The translations under genes and the position numbers were made by a program. A stretch of DNA of 64,000 bases from Gammaproteobacteria bacterium DTU037 (GTDB taxonomy: Bacteria; Pseudomonadota; Gammaproteobacteria; Pseudomonadales; Pseudomonadaceae): NCBI GenBank assembly GCA_001513025.1, contig LFRZ01000013.1:40163-104162 (forward strand). Reading direction: 5' to 3'. Below are positions 1-9,585 of this stretch, piece after piece. Below the pieces are notes generated by a model. It was not told the DNA's origin and did no database searches. It worked only from the letters and a program-made list of their open reading frames with translations. The number at the start of each line of letters is the position of its first letter. Position 1 is the stretch's first letter.

Positions 1-20
1 TGCCGGCTGATGAATATCAA

Positions 21-1394
21 CTAAATCGCTGCATAAATATGTCGGCGTGAGATTTTATGCAAACGCATGCCCAACATCACCGCTGCACAACTGAGGCCCA
101 CAATCAGACCTTGCCATAAACCCGCGGGGCCTTGTGCCAGACCCAACTGCTCGGTTAGGCCGAGCATGTAGCCCACTGGCAGACCCACGCCCCAATAGGA
201 GAATAGGGTGATAAGCATGGTGATACGGGTATCTTGATAGCCGCGTAAAGCACCGGCTGCTGTCACTTGAATGGCATCGGAAAACTGAAAAATGGCTGAA
301 TAGATAATCAACGAGGTGGCGACTGCCAGTACGGCTGCATCGGGTGTGTAAATCCGCGCAATATGCTCGCGTAATAAAAACATAGCGGTGGCTGAGACGC
401 AGGCACACAGCAGGCCAGTCGCCATCGCCACTCCCGCTGAGAAGCGAGCCTCGCGTGGACGGTTCGCACCTAAGGCTTGACCCACGCGTACCGTAGTGGC
501 CATGGCCAGCGAGTAAGGAATCATAAATACTAAAGAGCTAAAATTCAGCGCAATTTGGTGTCCCGCCACCACATTGGCGCCTAAGCCACCAATCAATAGG
601 GCAATCACCGAAAATAAACTGGCTTCGGCAAAGATGGAAATACCAATGGGTAAACCGAGCGCCAATAGGCTTTTTTGTGCCGACCACTGTGGCCATTGTA
701 AGCGTGCAAAAATCTGGCTGGATTTATAGTAAGGCGCCCAGCGTACCCAGACCAACATAGCCATCATCATAAACACCATGACCAAGGCCGTGGCCCAGCC
801 GCAACCAACGCCGCCCATAGCGGGTAGGCCTAAATGACCATTGATAAAGATGTAGTTAAGCGGAATATTTAGCAATAAACCTAAAATACCAATCACCATG
901 CTGGGGCGGGTTAAGCCCAACGCATCGCTATAGCAGCGAAACACCAAATAGAGTGACACCGCAGGAAAACCACAGGCTACTGCACGCAAATAGCCCATCG
1001 CCGGTTTAATTAGGATCGGGTCAACGCCCATTAACTCCATCACCGGTTGAGCATTCCACAGTAGAATGCCAAGCCCGCAGCCCAGAGCAAAGCCCAGCCA
1101 CAAGGCTTGACGGACTAAATAGCCCATGTGCAATTCTTCGCCCCGACCAAAGGCGTGTGACACTTTGGCGGTTGTGGCCAGTAAGATGCCGCTCATTAAT
1201 AAGAAAATCGGCACCCAGATTGAGTTGCCTAGCGCCACGGCGGCAAGGTCATTCGGGCTGACGCGCCCGGCCATCACCGTATCAACAAAGCCCATGGCGG
1301 TATTGGCCAGCTGACCAATGATGATAGGTATGGCAAGTTTAAGTAGAGCGCGCCATTCGATAGCGACACGTTGATAGCGAGAAACAGTGGACAT
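21..1394 (-). CDS. MATE family multidrug efflux transporter
   Basis: This 457-residue, strongly hydrophobic protein has about twelve predicted membrane segments in two homologous halves, the usual length and architecture of NorM/PmpM-type MATE exporters. The N-terminal segment (IPIIIGQLANTAMGFVDTVM) carries the family's first-helix pattern. The second half repeats it around residues 245-270. Members exchange Na+ or H+ for cationic drugs across the inner membrane; the substrate cannot be read from sequence. The start is the ATG at 1394, with only a weak AGG upstream. It is divergent from pdxB across about 200 bp and seems to be transcribed alone. Family certain; NorM versus another MATE subfamily not resolved. 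Confidence 0.92.
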   Translation of the reverse strand: MSTVSRYQRVAIEWRALLKLAIPIIIGQLANTAMGFVDTVMAGRVSPNDLAAVALGNSIWVPIFLLMSGILLATTAKVSHAFGRGEELHMGYLVRQALWLGFALGCGLGILLWNAQPVMELMGVDPILIKPAMGYLRAVACGFPAVSLYLVFRCYSDALGLTRPSMVIGILGLLLNIPLNYIFINGHLGLPAMGGVGCGWATALVMVFMMMAMLVWVRWAPYYKSSQIFARLQWPQWSAQKSLLALGLPIGISIFAEASLFSVIALLIGGLGANVVAGHQIALNFSSLVFMIPYSLAMATTVRVGQALGANRPREARFSAGVAMATGLLCACVSATAMFLLREHIARIYTPDAAVLAVATSLIIYSAIFQFSDAIQVTAAGALRGYQDTRITMLITLFSYWGVGLPVGYMLGLTEQLGLAQGPAGLWQGLIVGLSCAAVMLGMRLHKISRRHIYAAI

Positions 1395-1594
1395 ACAAAA
1401 CAGCCTAGAAATAAAGCCTATACAGCAAGATATGCTGCGCAGTGCGGGGAGGACGGAAAAGGTATTAGCGTGCGGCTGTTAAACCGCTTAGCAGCGCGTA
1501 TAGTTTACGCTGTTGCAGCGATCGCTAGGTAGCTATCATTACCTTATAGTGCTGCCTTGCGGATTTTTAGTTAAAGATTAAAGAGGGTATACAG

Positions 1595-2725
1595 GTGCGC
1601 ATACTGGCTGATGAGAATATTCCGATGCTTGAAGTGTTTGAGCAACATGGTCTACTGCGCCGCGTCCCAGGACGCAGTTTAGATCGTGCTGTGTTAGGCG
1701 ATGCCGAAGTGCTCTTGGTGCGCTCGGTGACTCAGGTTGATCAAGCTTTATTAGCAGGCTCACAGGTTAAGTTTGTCGGTACCTGTACCATCGGCACCGA
1801 CCATTTAGATTTGGATTATTTGGCCGCACAGGGGATTGGCTGGGCCAGTGCGCCGGGCTGCAATGCACGTGGCGTGGTGGATTATGTGTTGGGTGCTTTG
1901 CTGACCTTAGCGGAGCGCGATGCTGTTGCTTTGTCACAGCGCTGCTATGGCGTTGTCGGCGCGGGGCAGGTGGGTGATCGTTTAGTTCAAGTGTTGCGCG
2001 CTATGGGGTGGCAAGTTTTGGTCTGTGACCCGCCACGACAACAACGCGAAGGCGGTGATTATGTTGATTTGGCGACGTTGCTTGAGCGCTGCGATGTGCT
2101 CAGCCTGCATACTCCCTTAACCACGCTGGGCGAGCATCCGACTCATCATTTAATCGGCGCAGAGCAGCTGCACAAACTCAGCACTGGCAGTTGGCTGATC
2201 AATGCCAGTCGTGGTGCGGTGCTGGATAATCAGGAGTTAAAACAGTTTTTGCAGCAGCGCCCCGATGTGCGAGCGGTGCTGGATGTGTGGGAAGCTGAGC
2301 CGCAGGTGGATGTCGAGTTGGCACAACGTTGTGATCTCGCGACCGCGCATATTGCCGGCTATAGTTTAGACGGTAAAATCCGCGGCACAGCGCATATTTA
2401 TCAGGCTTTTTGTGAGTATTTTGCCGTAGCAGCCAAGACTGCGATTGAGTTTCCAACACAGACGTTGTTGGCCATGCAACTGGCGGCACATACGCCTGTG
2501 GCCGAGGCTATGCGTGTGTTATGTCGTGCAGTGTATGATCCACGCGGCGATGATGCGGCGTTTCGTTTAAGTCTGAATGGGGATGCCGGACAGCGTCGCG
2601 CAGCCTTTGATCTGGTGCGTAAAAGCTACCCAGTGCGCCGCGAAATCCCCGATCTGCAGGTGCGCATCGATCAGCCGCAGGACGATTTGCGCCAGATGAT
2701 TTTGGCGTTGGGCATTACTTTATAG
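1595..2725 (+). CDS. pdxB: Erythronate-4-phosphate dehydrogenase
   Basis: PdxB oxidises 4-phosphoerythronate in the DXP-dependent pyridoxal-phosphate pathway. The 376-residue protein shows the D-2-hydroxyacid dehydrogenase fold: a Rossmann motif GAGQVG at 122-127, the catalytic arginine in NASRGAVLD (R206), the acid in VWEAEP (E235) and the histidine in [11 protein letters not shown] (H252). The C-terminal 100 residues match the PdxB-specific dimerisation domain. Translation begins at a GTG preceded by AAGAGG. The gene stands alone between two minus-strand genes and is followed by a hairpin shared with the convergent pyruvate kinase gene. Confidence 0.95.
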   Translation: MRILADENIPMLEVFEQHGLLRRVPGRSLDRAVLGDAEVLLVRSVTQVDQALLAGSQVKFVGTCTIGTDHLDLDYLAAQGIGWASAPGCNARGVVDYVLGALLTLAERDAVALSQRCYGVVGAGQVGDRLVQVLRAMGWQVLVCDPPRQQREGGDYVDLATLLERCDVLSLHTPLTTLGEHPTHHLIGAEQLHKLSTGSWLINASRGAVLDNQELKQFLQQRPDVRAVLDVWEAEPQVDVELAQRCDLATAHIAGYSLDGKIRGTAHIYQAFCEYFAVAAKTAIEFPTQTLLAMQLAAHTPVAEAMRVLCRAVYDPRGDDAAFRLSLNGDAGQRRAAFDLVRKSYPVRREIPDLQVRIDQPQDDLRQMILALGITL

Positions 2726-2742
2726 TTGGTTGTGCGAGCGAT

Positions 2743-2766
2743 CACAGGGGTGTGTAATCCCCTGTG
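2743..2766. terminator. Hairpin between convergent pdxB and pyk
   Basis: CACAGGGG (2743-2750) pairs perfectly with CCCCTGTG (2759-2766) around an 8-nt loop. It lies between two convergent genes but has no clear T-run on either side. It may be a weak bidirectional terminator or a 3'-end stabilising stem. Confidence 0.45.
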
Positions 2767-2786
2767 GTCAGTGAACATAAGCCTAT

Positions 2787-4235
2787 TTATGAAATGATAT
2801 GGCCCACATGCAGCAGCTTCATGGTATTGGTGCCGCCAACCATGTGGTAACTGTCACCTTTAGTCAAAATCACCCAGTCACCTTCTTGCACAATACCGCG
2901 TTTCACCAACTCTTCGACCGCTGATTTGCTGACCGAGCCGGGGAACTGACTTGGATCAAAAGGCACGGTATACACGCCCCTAAATAACGCCACGCGTGCT
3001 TGTGTCTGGCGCGATGGGGCAAAGGCATAGATGGGCATGGAGGAGCGAATACGTGACATGACCAATGGCGTATAGCCACTTTCAGTCAGGGCGATAATCG
3101 CTTTTACACCAGGGAAATGATTGGCCGTGTACATGGCCGCGAGGGCGATACTTTCGTCCCAGCGTTCAAACTGCTGACCAATACGGTGTCCTGAGCTGCG
3201 CATAATGGGGTTTTTTTCAGCGCCTAAACACACCCGCGCCATGGCCGCTACCGCTTCAACCGGGAATTCTCCGGCTGCCGTTTCGGCGGAAAGCATCACC
3301 GCATCGGTGTAGTCCAGTGCCGCATTGGCAACATCTGAGACTTCCGCCCGGGTGGGCAGCGGGCTGTGGATCATTGATTCCATCATTTGCGTGGCGGTAA
3401 TCACAGCTTTATTTTGTTTGCGCGCGGCAGCAATGATTTTCTTTTGAATACCGACCAACTCAGCATCACCAATTTCCACGCCTAAATCACCACGCGCAAC
3501 CATTACTGCATCGCTGGCACTGATCAAGCCATTTAAAGCTTGATCATTCATCACGGCTTCAGCGCGTTCAACTTTGGCCACCAGCCAGGCATGACAGCCG
3601 GCTTCTTCACACAAACGCCGTGCCAGATGCATATCGGCAGCATCGCGAGGGAAGGATACCGCTAAATAATCCAGATCCAATTCCGCGGCTAAACGAATAT
3701 CTTGTTTGTCTTTTTCAGTCAGAGCCGGCGCGGTTAAGCCGCCACCGCGACGGTTGATGCCTTTGTGATCCGATAATGATCCACCCACCACAACCCGACA
3801 ATCTAACGCATCTGCGCTAATCGCTTCCACTTGCATGACAATACGGCCGTCATCTAACAGTAGTTCATCGCCGATGCTGCAGTCTGTGACGAGATCGGGG
3901 TAGTCAATGCAGACCACCTGTTGATTACCTGCATCGCGTGGGTGAGTGATTGAGAAACGAAATGAATCACCGCTTTGCAATTTGATTTCTTTATTGGTAA
4001 AGCGTGCAATACGAATTTTTGGGCCTTGTAAGTCGCCCATTAGTGCAACATGGCGATTTAGGCGCGTGGCGATTTCACGAATCAGTAGTGCGCGGGCGCG
4101 GTGTTCATCGGCATTGCCATGGGAGAAGTTTAAGCGCGCGACATCCATTCCAGCCAAAATAAGCTGTTCAAGAACCTCGGGTGAGCTGCTGGCTGGACCA
4201 ATGGTGGCAACAATTTTAGTGCGACGCAAAGACAT
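2787..4235 (-). CDS. pyk: Pyruvate kinase
   Basis: The 482-residue enzyme converts phosphoenolpyruvate and ADP to pyruvate and ATP. The N-terminus (RRTKIVATIGPAS) and MDVARLNFSHG are classic pyruvate kinase blocks. LVAKVERAEAV carries the catalytic lysine region, and MVARGDLGVEIG and TATQMMESM form the metal and PEP site. The C-terminal domain ends with the expected allosteric segment. The length fits the PykA type better than a PykF assignment, but this is not decisive. The ATG at 4235 has AGGAG seven bases upstream. A universal stress protein gene lies just upstream on the same strand, separated by an inverted repeat. Confidence 0.94.
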   Translation of the reverse strand: MSLRRTKIVATIGPASSSPEVLEQLILAGMDVARLNFSHGNADEHRARALLIREIATRLNRHVALMGDLQGPKIRIARFTNKEIKLQSGDSFRFSITHPRDAGNQQVVCIDYPDLVTDCSIGDELLLDDGRIVMQVEAISADALDCRVVVGGSLSDHKGINRRGGGLTAPALTEKDKQDIRLAAELDLDYLAVSFPRDAADMHLARRLCEEAGCHAWLVAKVERAEAVMNDQALNGLISASDAVMVARGDLGVEIGDAELVGIQKKIIAAARKQNKAVITATQMMESMIHSPLPTRAEVSDVANAALDYTDAVMLSAETAAGEFPVEAVAAMARVCLGAEKNPIMRSSGHRIGQQFERWDESIALAAMYTANHFPGVKAIIALTESGYTPLVMSRIRSSMPIYAFAPSRQTQARVALFRGVYTVPFDPSQFPGSVSKSAVEELVKRGIVQEGDWVILTKGDSYHMVGGTNTMKLLHVGHIIS

Positions 4236-4275
4236 GCTGTGGCTCCTGTAATGTCAGAATAAAAATACACTAGCA

Positions 4276-4314
4276 AACACCTATTACAATTGTGTGACAG
4301 TCATAGTAGGTGTT
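4276..4314 (-). terminator. Inverted repeat between usp and pyk
   Basis: AACACCTATTA (4276-4286) and TAGTAGGTGTT (4304-4314) pair at 10 of 11 positions around a 17-nt loop. On the minus strand the stem follows the usp stop codon, and a run of T's lies about ten bases further on. It is best read as a weak terminator of usp or an operator near the pyk promoter; the sequence does not decide. Confidence 0.4.
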
Positions 4315-4328
4315 GTGCTGCTTTATGC

Positions 4329-5240
4329 TTAGAGACGGGCTGGCTTAATCACCAGTAAGTCAGTTTGTACGGCTTCTAAAATGCGTTCGGCCGTATTACC
4401 AATCAGTGCGTTTTCTAAGTTGCTGCGCGAGATTGCGCCCATTACGAGTAGATCAATATTGCGCTCGCTCACAAACTCAGGAATGCTTTCTTCAGGGAAA
4501 CCTTCTAATAAATGCTGGTTGGCTTTGTCTACTGGGTAGTTGGCCAGCAGTGTTTCAAAAGCGCCACGGTGCTGTTTGGCGCTGCGCTCAACATACTGAT
4601 CGTAAGCGGCGACTAATTCTGAGTCGAAGATCATGGTGCGCGGCAGCGGTGCATAGCTGTGCATATAATCGGCTTGCATACCTAGCGTCTTGGCTAAATA
4701 AGCAGTGGACTGTACCAATAAGTGATCAAGCGCAGCGGTGGTATCTGAGCTGTGTACTGGGTCAACTGCAGCACAGATGCGCTCACCTTTCCATTCACCT
4801 TCACGAACTAACCACAAAGGGACCGGGCATTGGCGAATTAACTGCCAAGAGGTGTTATTGAAAAATAAACGTTGTAATAGATTGTGCGTGGTGGCATCAC
4901 GTAGCACGAGGTCAGGCTTAAGCTCTTCAATGCGTTGTAAAATCATGCTGTGTAAGGGTTTGCCCCAGCGCACTTCTAGCGTGACTTTAATACCTGCGTC
5001 ACGTAAAGGTTGTGCTAGCGCATTAAGCCACTTGGTGCGGTTTTCAATTAATGACTCACGGGCTTTTTTTTGTGCTGGGCCATCAAAAAAATAACCACCA
5101 TCCAGAGCTGAGTTGTATTCGCAGAGCAGTAATTCAATCGCTGAATTAGCGTGCTTAGCCACCCAAACAGCGCGCTCCAGCGATGGCTGCAAGTCATTTG
5201 AAGTGGGATCAATCACCACTAAAAGTTGATTCAATTCCAT
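4329..5240 (-). CDS. Tandem-domain universal stress protein (UspE-like)
   Basis: The 303-residue protein contains two Usp folds, roughly residues 1-145 and 150-303. It starts with MELNQLLVVIDPTS. The second domain ends with DLLVMGAISRSNLENALIGNTAERIL, the G-x2-G-x9-G type nucleotide-binding loop in slightly altered form. Such tandem proteins (E. coli UspE type) are cytoplasmic stress and stationary-phase proteins without a catalytic assignment. The ATG at 5240 has AAGGAG eight bases upstream. I recall a usp gene next to pykA in P. aeruginosa as well, so the neighbourhood looks ancestral. Confidence 0.88.
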   Translation of the reverse strand: MELNQLLVVIDPTSNDLQPSLERAVWVAKHANSAIELLLCEYNSALDGGYFFDGPAQKKARESLIENRTKWLNALAQPLRDAGIKVTLEVRWGKPLHSMILQRIEELKPDLVLRDATTHNLLQRLFFNNTSWQLIRQCPVPLWLVREGEWKGERICAAVDPVHSSDTTAALDHLLVQSTAYLAKTLGMQADYMHSYAPLPRTMIFDSELVAAYDQYVERSAKQHRGAFETLLANYPVDKANQHLLEGFPEESIPEFVSERNIDLLVMGAISRSNLENALIGNTAERILEAVQTDLLVIKPARL

Positions 5241-5429
5241 GATAACGCTCCTTAATAAAATGAGGTATACAAGTGTTGTACGCGTGCCGGCAGAAGACTA
5301 CTGGGTTCGTTTAAGACTAGCCTACCCTGTAATGTATATAAACTCTTTACGAGAAGTATAGCTGTTTGTAGTTAGAGCGTCAGAATGGCCAAACTGTATC
5401 TATCGCGCAGATGGATTGAGTGCTTATGT

Positions 5430-6764
5430 TTAATACTGTCCTGATTTTTTTATCGTTAAATAGTACTTGAGTAGTTTAGCCGTCAGCTGGTTGGGCTGTA
5501 CATCGAGCAGCTCAATTCCTTGGCTGATGAGTGACTGTTGATGCTGATCTCGCGCTTGGATACGGTCGATAGCGGCGCAGTATAATAATGCTTGCGCATG
5601 GCTGTGCAGCGGTTGCTGGCGCAGTTGATCTAGGGTTACCTCACCTAAGTTGACTAATAGCGTGCGATGAGATTTGTTAAGTTGTTGCAGGGCTGGGATT
5701 AAATCACTCTGGGCATTCTCGGTCTGTGTGCTTATTACAATGAGTAGGGCGCGGCGTTTTTGTGTCAGTAACAGTTGCTTGGCCATAGCGCTGAAGTTTG
5801 GTGTGTCTTGGCTGGCTTGGATAGCGTAGAGACTGTTGAGCAAGACTGGTATCTGCGCTTGGCCTTTGGCCGGCGCAATGATGTGCTTGGGGCCAGCGAA
5901 GGTTTGTAAACCAACCGCATCACCTTGGCGCAAGGCGCTATAGGCTACTAATACACAAGCATTGAGGGCATGATCTAAATGGCTCAGCGCACCATCGTGA
6001 CGGCGCATAGCACGGCCGCAATCTAGGATAAAAATAATCGGCTGACCGCGCTCAGCTTGATAGTCACGAGCAATTAAGCGCTGTTTGCGTGCGCTGGCTT
6101 TGCAGTCAAGGTGCCATCTACTGTCATCACTGCGAAACTCGCGCAGTTGCTGAAACTCAAGGCCGCTGCCGCGAGGCCGTTGTTGTTGCGCACCCAGTTG
6201 GCCAAGCCACTGCGCGCTGCTTTGCCGTTGCCCGCTGTCTAGGCGACTGAAATCAGGGTAGACACGCACGCGACTCGGCTGTGCTAAAAAATACTGTGCC
6301 GTCCATAAACGCACTGGACTGGGGAGCCGTACGCTGCAGCCTGCAATAATAAAATCACCACGTTGCAAAGGTTTAATCGGGTAACTGCTAGTGCTGCTAT
6401 GGCCTGGCGCTAGAGTCACAGCGATAGGCTGTTGTCCGAGTTGAAAACTATCGGGTAGATGATCAAGGTATGCCATGCGCAGTGGACGCTTATAGCTGTG
6501 GCTAAAGATTAGGCTGACATCGCTCAGTTGGCCCAAGGATAATGTCTGCGCCAGAGTACGCTGGCAGCTGGGCGGTGGCTGCCGATAGACGCGCCAGACA
6601 TCGTATAAAGCCAGCACAACCAAGCCCAGCACGACAGCGAGCAGTATGCTATCCACTGTGCTGGGCAGCGCAACGGCTAAGGCGCGCAGGGAGCCGAGGC
6701 CAAGAGTCAGCAGCAGTACAGCTGCAACACTGCTGAGCAGCACGCCCGATGGCTTAATGATCAT
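5430..6764 (-). CDS. DUF58 domain membrane protein
   Basis: The 444-residue protein has two N-terminal membrane segments (about residues 10-30 and 35-58). These are followed by a soluble region with the DUF58 signature RSDDSRWHLDCKASARKQRLIARDY and a von Willebrand A-like fold beginning FILDCGRAMRR. DUF58 proteins are typically encoded with MoxR ATPases, which are thought to act as chaperones on vWA-containing partners at the membrane. The ATG overlaps the stop of the upstream moxR gene by four bases, implying translational coupling. The molecular function is unknown. Family assignment is secure. Confidence 0.88.
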   Translation of the reverse strand: MIIKPSGVLLSSVAAVLLLTLGLGSLRALAVALPSTVDSILLAVVLGLVVLALYDVWRVYRQPPPSCQRTLAQTLSLGQLSDVSLIFSHSYKRPLRMAYLDHLPDSFQLGQQPIAVTLAPGHSSTSSYPIKPLQRGDFIIAGCSVRLPSPVRLWTAQYFLAQPSRVRVYPDFSRLDSGQRQSSAQWLGQLGAQQQRPRGSGLEFQQLREFRSDDSRWHLDCKASARKQRLIARDYQAERGQPIIFILDCGRAMRRHDGALSHLDHALNACVLVAYSALRQGDAVGLQTFAGPKHIIAPAKGQAQIPVLLNSLYAIQASQDTPNFSAMAKQLLLTQKRRALLIVISTQTENAQSDLIPALQQLNKSHRTLLVNLGEVTLDQLRQQPLHSHAQALLYCAAIDRIQARDQHQQSLISQGIELLDVQPNQLTAKLLKYYLTIKKSGQY

Positions 6765-7864
6765 GGGCGTGGCGCAGGGACTTGATCGAGCAGTTGCTGT
6801 AACACCTGTTCAACCTGTAAGCCTTCAATGGCAAGGCTGACGCAGAGGTGCACGCGGTGGCGCAAAATATTCAGCGCCGAATGTTTTACATCATCGGCGC
6901 TGACCAAGGCGTGCCCCTGCAGCAAGGCGCGGGCGCGCGCATAACGAATTAAATCAATCGAGGCGCGCGGTCCGGCGCCGCTGCTTAATCCCGGCCATTG
7001 CCGAGTACGACGCACCAGGCTGACGGCATAATTTAAGACCTGGTCATCCACTGGCAAAGCACTGGCGATTTTTTGTATTGCTTGCATATCGCGCGGCTGT
7101 AGCAGGGCGCGTAGCGTGGTGTGGTCTAATATATCGGCGTGCGCTGAGCGAGTGACCGCACGGACTAAGCGCTGCTCATCTTGCTCTGGCGGGTAATCGA
7201 TATGTAATTTCACCATAAACCGATCCAGCTCCGCCTCAGGCAGTGGGTAGGTGCCTTCTTGCTCAATTGGGTTTTGTGTGGCCAGCACCATAAAGGGAAG
7301 CGGGACCGCGAGCGATTGGCCTTCTAGAGTAATGCTACGTTCTTGCATCACTTCCAATAAAGCGGCTTGTGTTGTGGCTGGCGCACGGTTAATTTCATCG
7401 GCGAGTAATAGGTGGGTAAAGGCCGGTCCCTTGCGTAACTTAAATTGCTCGCTGGCTACATCATAGATGGCATGACCGGTGACATCGCTGGGCATTAAAT
7501 CAGGGGTAAATTGAATTCGACTAAACTGACCACTAAAACATTGTGCTAAAGCGCGTACTAATAAGGTTTTGCCAAGCCCTGGGACGCCTTCAATCAGCAC
7601 ATGACCGGCGGCAATAAAGGTGCAAAGAACGCCTTCAATGACTGCGGATTGTCCAATCAGGGCTTTTTCTAATTCGTCACGCAGGGCTTGCATCAGGCGG
7701 CTGGCCTGAGCGCGTTGCTGCTCAACTTTATTGCTGGGCAGCCTGTCAGCGACTTGGGTGTCAGTTTTAGCTTGTGGTGTTGTCGTTGCAGCCTCTAGAG
7801 GGTCAGCAGGGTTATTGGCTGACGGCTCAAGCTGTGACTCAAGATCAGTCGGGCTGTGGCTCAT
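6761..7864 (-). CDS. MoxR family AAA+ ATPase
   Basis: The 367-residue AAA+ protein has Walker [11 protein letters not shown], Walker [12 protein letters not shown], and the MoxR signature [20 protein letters not shown] with sensor residues. It has an N-terminal extension of about 50 low-complexity residues rich in A, T, P and Q, ahead of the conserved core. MoxR ATPases remodel or activate partner complexes, usually with vWA/DUF58 proteins encoded alongside. The ATG at 7864 has AAGGA upstream and overlaps the end of the DUF4350 gene; its own stop overlaps the DUF58 start. The three genes therefore form one compact operon. Confidence 0.92.
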   Translation of the reverse strand: MSHSPTDLESQLEPSANNPADPLEAATTTPQAKTDTQVADRLPSNKVEQQRAQASRLMQALRDELEKALIGQSAVIEGVLCTFIAAGHVLIEGVPGLGKTLLVRALAQCFSGQFSRIQFTPDLMPSDVTGHAIYDVASEQFKLRKGPAFTHLLLADEINRAPATTQAALLEVMQERSITLEGQSLAVPLPFMVLATQNPIEQEGTYPLPEAELDRFMVKLHIDYPPEQDEQRLVRAVTRSAHADILDHTTLRALLQPRDMQAIQKIASALPVDDQVLNYAVSLVRRTRQWPGLSSGAGPRASIDLIRYARARALLQGHALVSADDVKHSALNILRHRVHLCVSLAIEGLQVEQVLQQLLDQVPAPRP

Positions 7865-9357
7865 AGTGCGTTCCTTAAATGTTGCAGGCGTGCTACATGC
7901 TGGGTAAAAGCCTGTGCTGACAGTTGGTTAGACGGTGGCGGACGCATGCTGTGTGAGATTAACGTGATGGGTTGTTGGCTCAGCTGGCGCAAGACTTGCC
8001 ATTGCTCAGCAACGGCTAAGCTAGAAAAGCCAGGAGCACGTCGTTGTGCGCGTTGTTTAATGTCTTTTTGCAAGTCCAGCAGCAAGCAGCGTTGGCCGTA
8101 TTGAGCGAGCTTAACCAGTGCTGCAGTGTTTAGCTGTTCGCTGAATGGATCTTCTGGCAATGGCGTTGCTGCAGGTGGCGGTACAAAGCGTGGTCTGGCA
8201 TACCAAGCACCGAGGACTAATACGCTCAGCAAGAGCCAGCAGGCTACAGCATAGTACTGCCACAGACGCGTGAATAGGCCTTGATCTATGGCAGGATTAA
8301 ACAGGCTGACTTGGCTGTCTTGACTCAGATACCACAGCAGCCAAGCATGATCGTAGTGGCCAATCTGGGCATTTTGCCAGAGAGTAAAGTCGTTCAGTAC
8401 ACTGACTAAGCCTTGGCCGTAACTCAATTGCAGCACGTGGGTGGCCGCTTGGCTATTGGCCCAAGCATGGGCACGGTTCTCGGTATCGGCTAAGTGATAC
8501 TGTGTATTAAAGGCGAGGTAGGCGGGGGACTGTTCATTTTCTAGATAGAGGTGGGTCAGTGCTTGGCCCCTAAGGTGACTGTCTGTGAGTGCTGGTTCTG
8601 TACTGATTGTTTCCGTCTGGTCGGCGTTGAGGTGATCCAATTCAGCTGTGAGCTGTTGCTTAATGCCGAGGCGGTTTAGTAGTGAAGGATTGGGGTTATT
8701 CAGGACCTCCTGTACTGAGATAATTAAATGACCACCCTGTTGCGCTACCCAGTTTAATAGTTGTGTTTGCTGCTGCTCGCTGAGTTGAGCTGAGCCGCTC
8801 AAAAGGATTAGGGTTTGCTCCATGCTCGCGGGCGCTGTTAAGTCTGTGAGGTTGGCCAGTAGATTGGTAGCGATACCTTGCTCGCGTAAAAAATACGCCA
8901 TGGCCGAGTAGCTGTTGCTGTGCGCTGCATCGTTGGCGCCATTAAAATAACCGTTTTTTGTGGTGTGGGCGATTTTTAAGGGTGGTTTATTTAAGAGCTG
9001 AGTGATGCTCTGTTGTGCTTGTTCACTATTAAGTGGTTGCTTAAGTAGGCGTGGTCCATCCACCGTCAGTTCGTCACTTTTGTTGCTATAGGCTGTCGGC
9101 ACGGTGGGTTGGGCAAGGGCGGTGTCTGGATAAGGAATGAGGCACAGCAAGGTAAATAAGATAAGCCCTGTACTGCCTGTTAAACGATGTGCCAAGCCGC
9201 ACAATGCCATCTCAATAGAGTAGAGCATGGCTAGGATGTGCAAGGCTAAACCGGCCGGGTACACCGCCAAATGAATGTCTTTCGGCGATTCTAAAGACAG
9301 TACTGTATCTAAAAGTAAGCTTGTTGCTGAGTCGTTAGCGTCAGGGTGGTTGTTCAA
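7861..9357 (-). CDS. DUF4350 domain-containing membrane protein
   Basis: The 498-residue reading frame has a hydrophobic segment near residues 55-80 and another near 370-390 (ACWLLLSVLVLGAWY). Between them is a periplasmic-looking domain with the DUF4350 pattern (NSYSAMAYFLREQGI, then QTLILLSGSAQLSEQQ). DUF4350 resembles a glutamine-amidotransferase-like sensor fold and is commonly the first gene of MoxR-DUF58 operons. The start is uncertain. The frame opens with a TTG at 9357 with no visible Shine-Dalgarno. ATGs at 9228 and 9210 are alternatives, and the latter gives a signal-anchor-like N-terminus (MALCGLAHRLTGSTGLILF). The function is unknown. Confidence 0.75.
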   Translation of the reverse strand: MNNHPDANDSATSLLLDTVLSLESPKDIHLAVYPAGLALHILAMLYSIEMALCGLAHRLTGSTGLILFTLLCLIPYPDTALAQPTVPTAYSNKSDELTVDGPRLLKQPLNSEQAQQSITQLLNKPPLKIAHTTKNGYFNGANDAAHSNSYSAMAYFLREQGIATNLLANLTDLTAPASMEQTLILLSGSAQLSEQQQTQLLNWVAQQGGHLIISVQEVLNNPNPSLLNRLGIKQQLTAELDHLNADQTETISTEPALTDSHLRGQALTHLYLENEQSPAYLAFNTQYHLADTENRAHAWANSQAATHVLQLSYGQGLVSVLNDFTLWQNAQIGHYDHAWLLWYLSQDSQVSLFNPAIDQGLFTRLWQYYAVACWLLLSVLVLGAWYARPRFVPPPAATPLPEDPFSEQLNTAALVKLAQYGQRCLLLDLQKDIKQRAQRRAPGFSSLAVAEQWQVLRQLSQQPITLISHSMRPPPSNQLSAQAFTQHVARLQHLRNAL

Positions 9358-9585
9358 TAATAGGCCAGCACATAGAGTTAAATATAACCTGAGTATAAGT
9401 CGGGCTATTTAAAATAAGAAACTTACTCAGCATTATATTGTTTAATGCCTAGAGTCAATGGCCCTTGCATGGCCTCGTGTAAAACCACGCGTCATTGAAT
9501 TGCTGCTCTGTACGTTTGGTTGGCGAGGGGCATAGGCTGTTAAGGTGCGTTGCAATGCGATCGAGTAACTAAGGAGTGAACCCCC

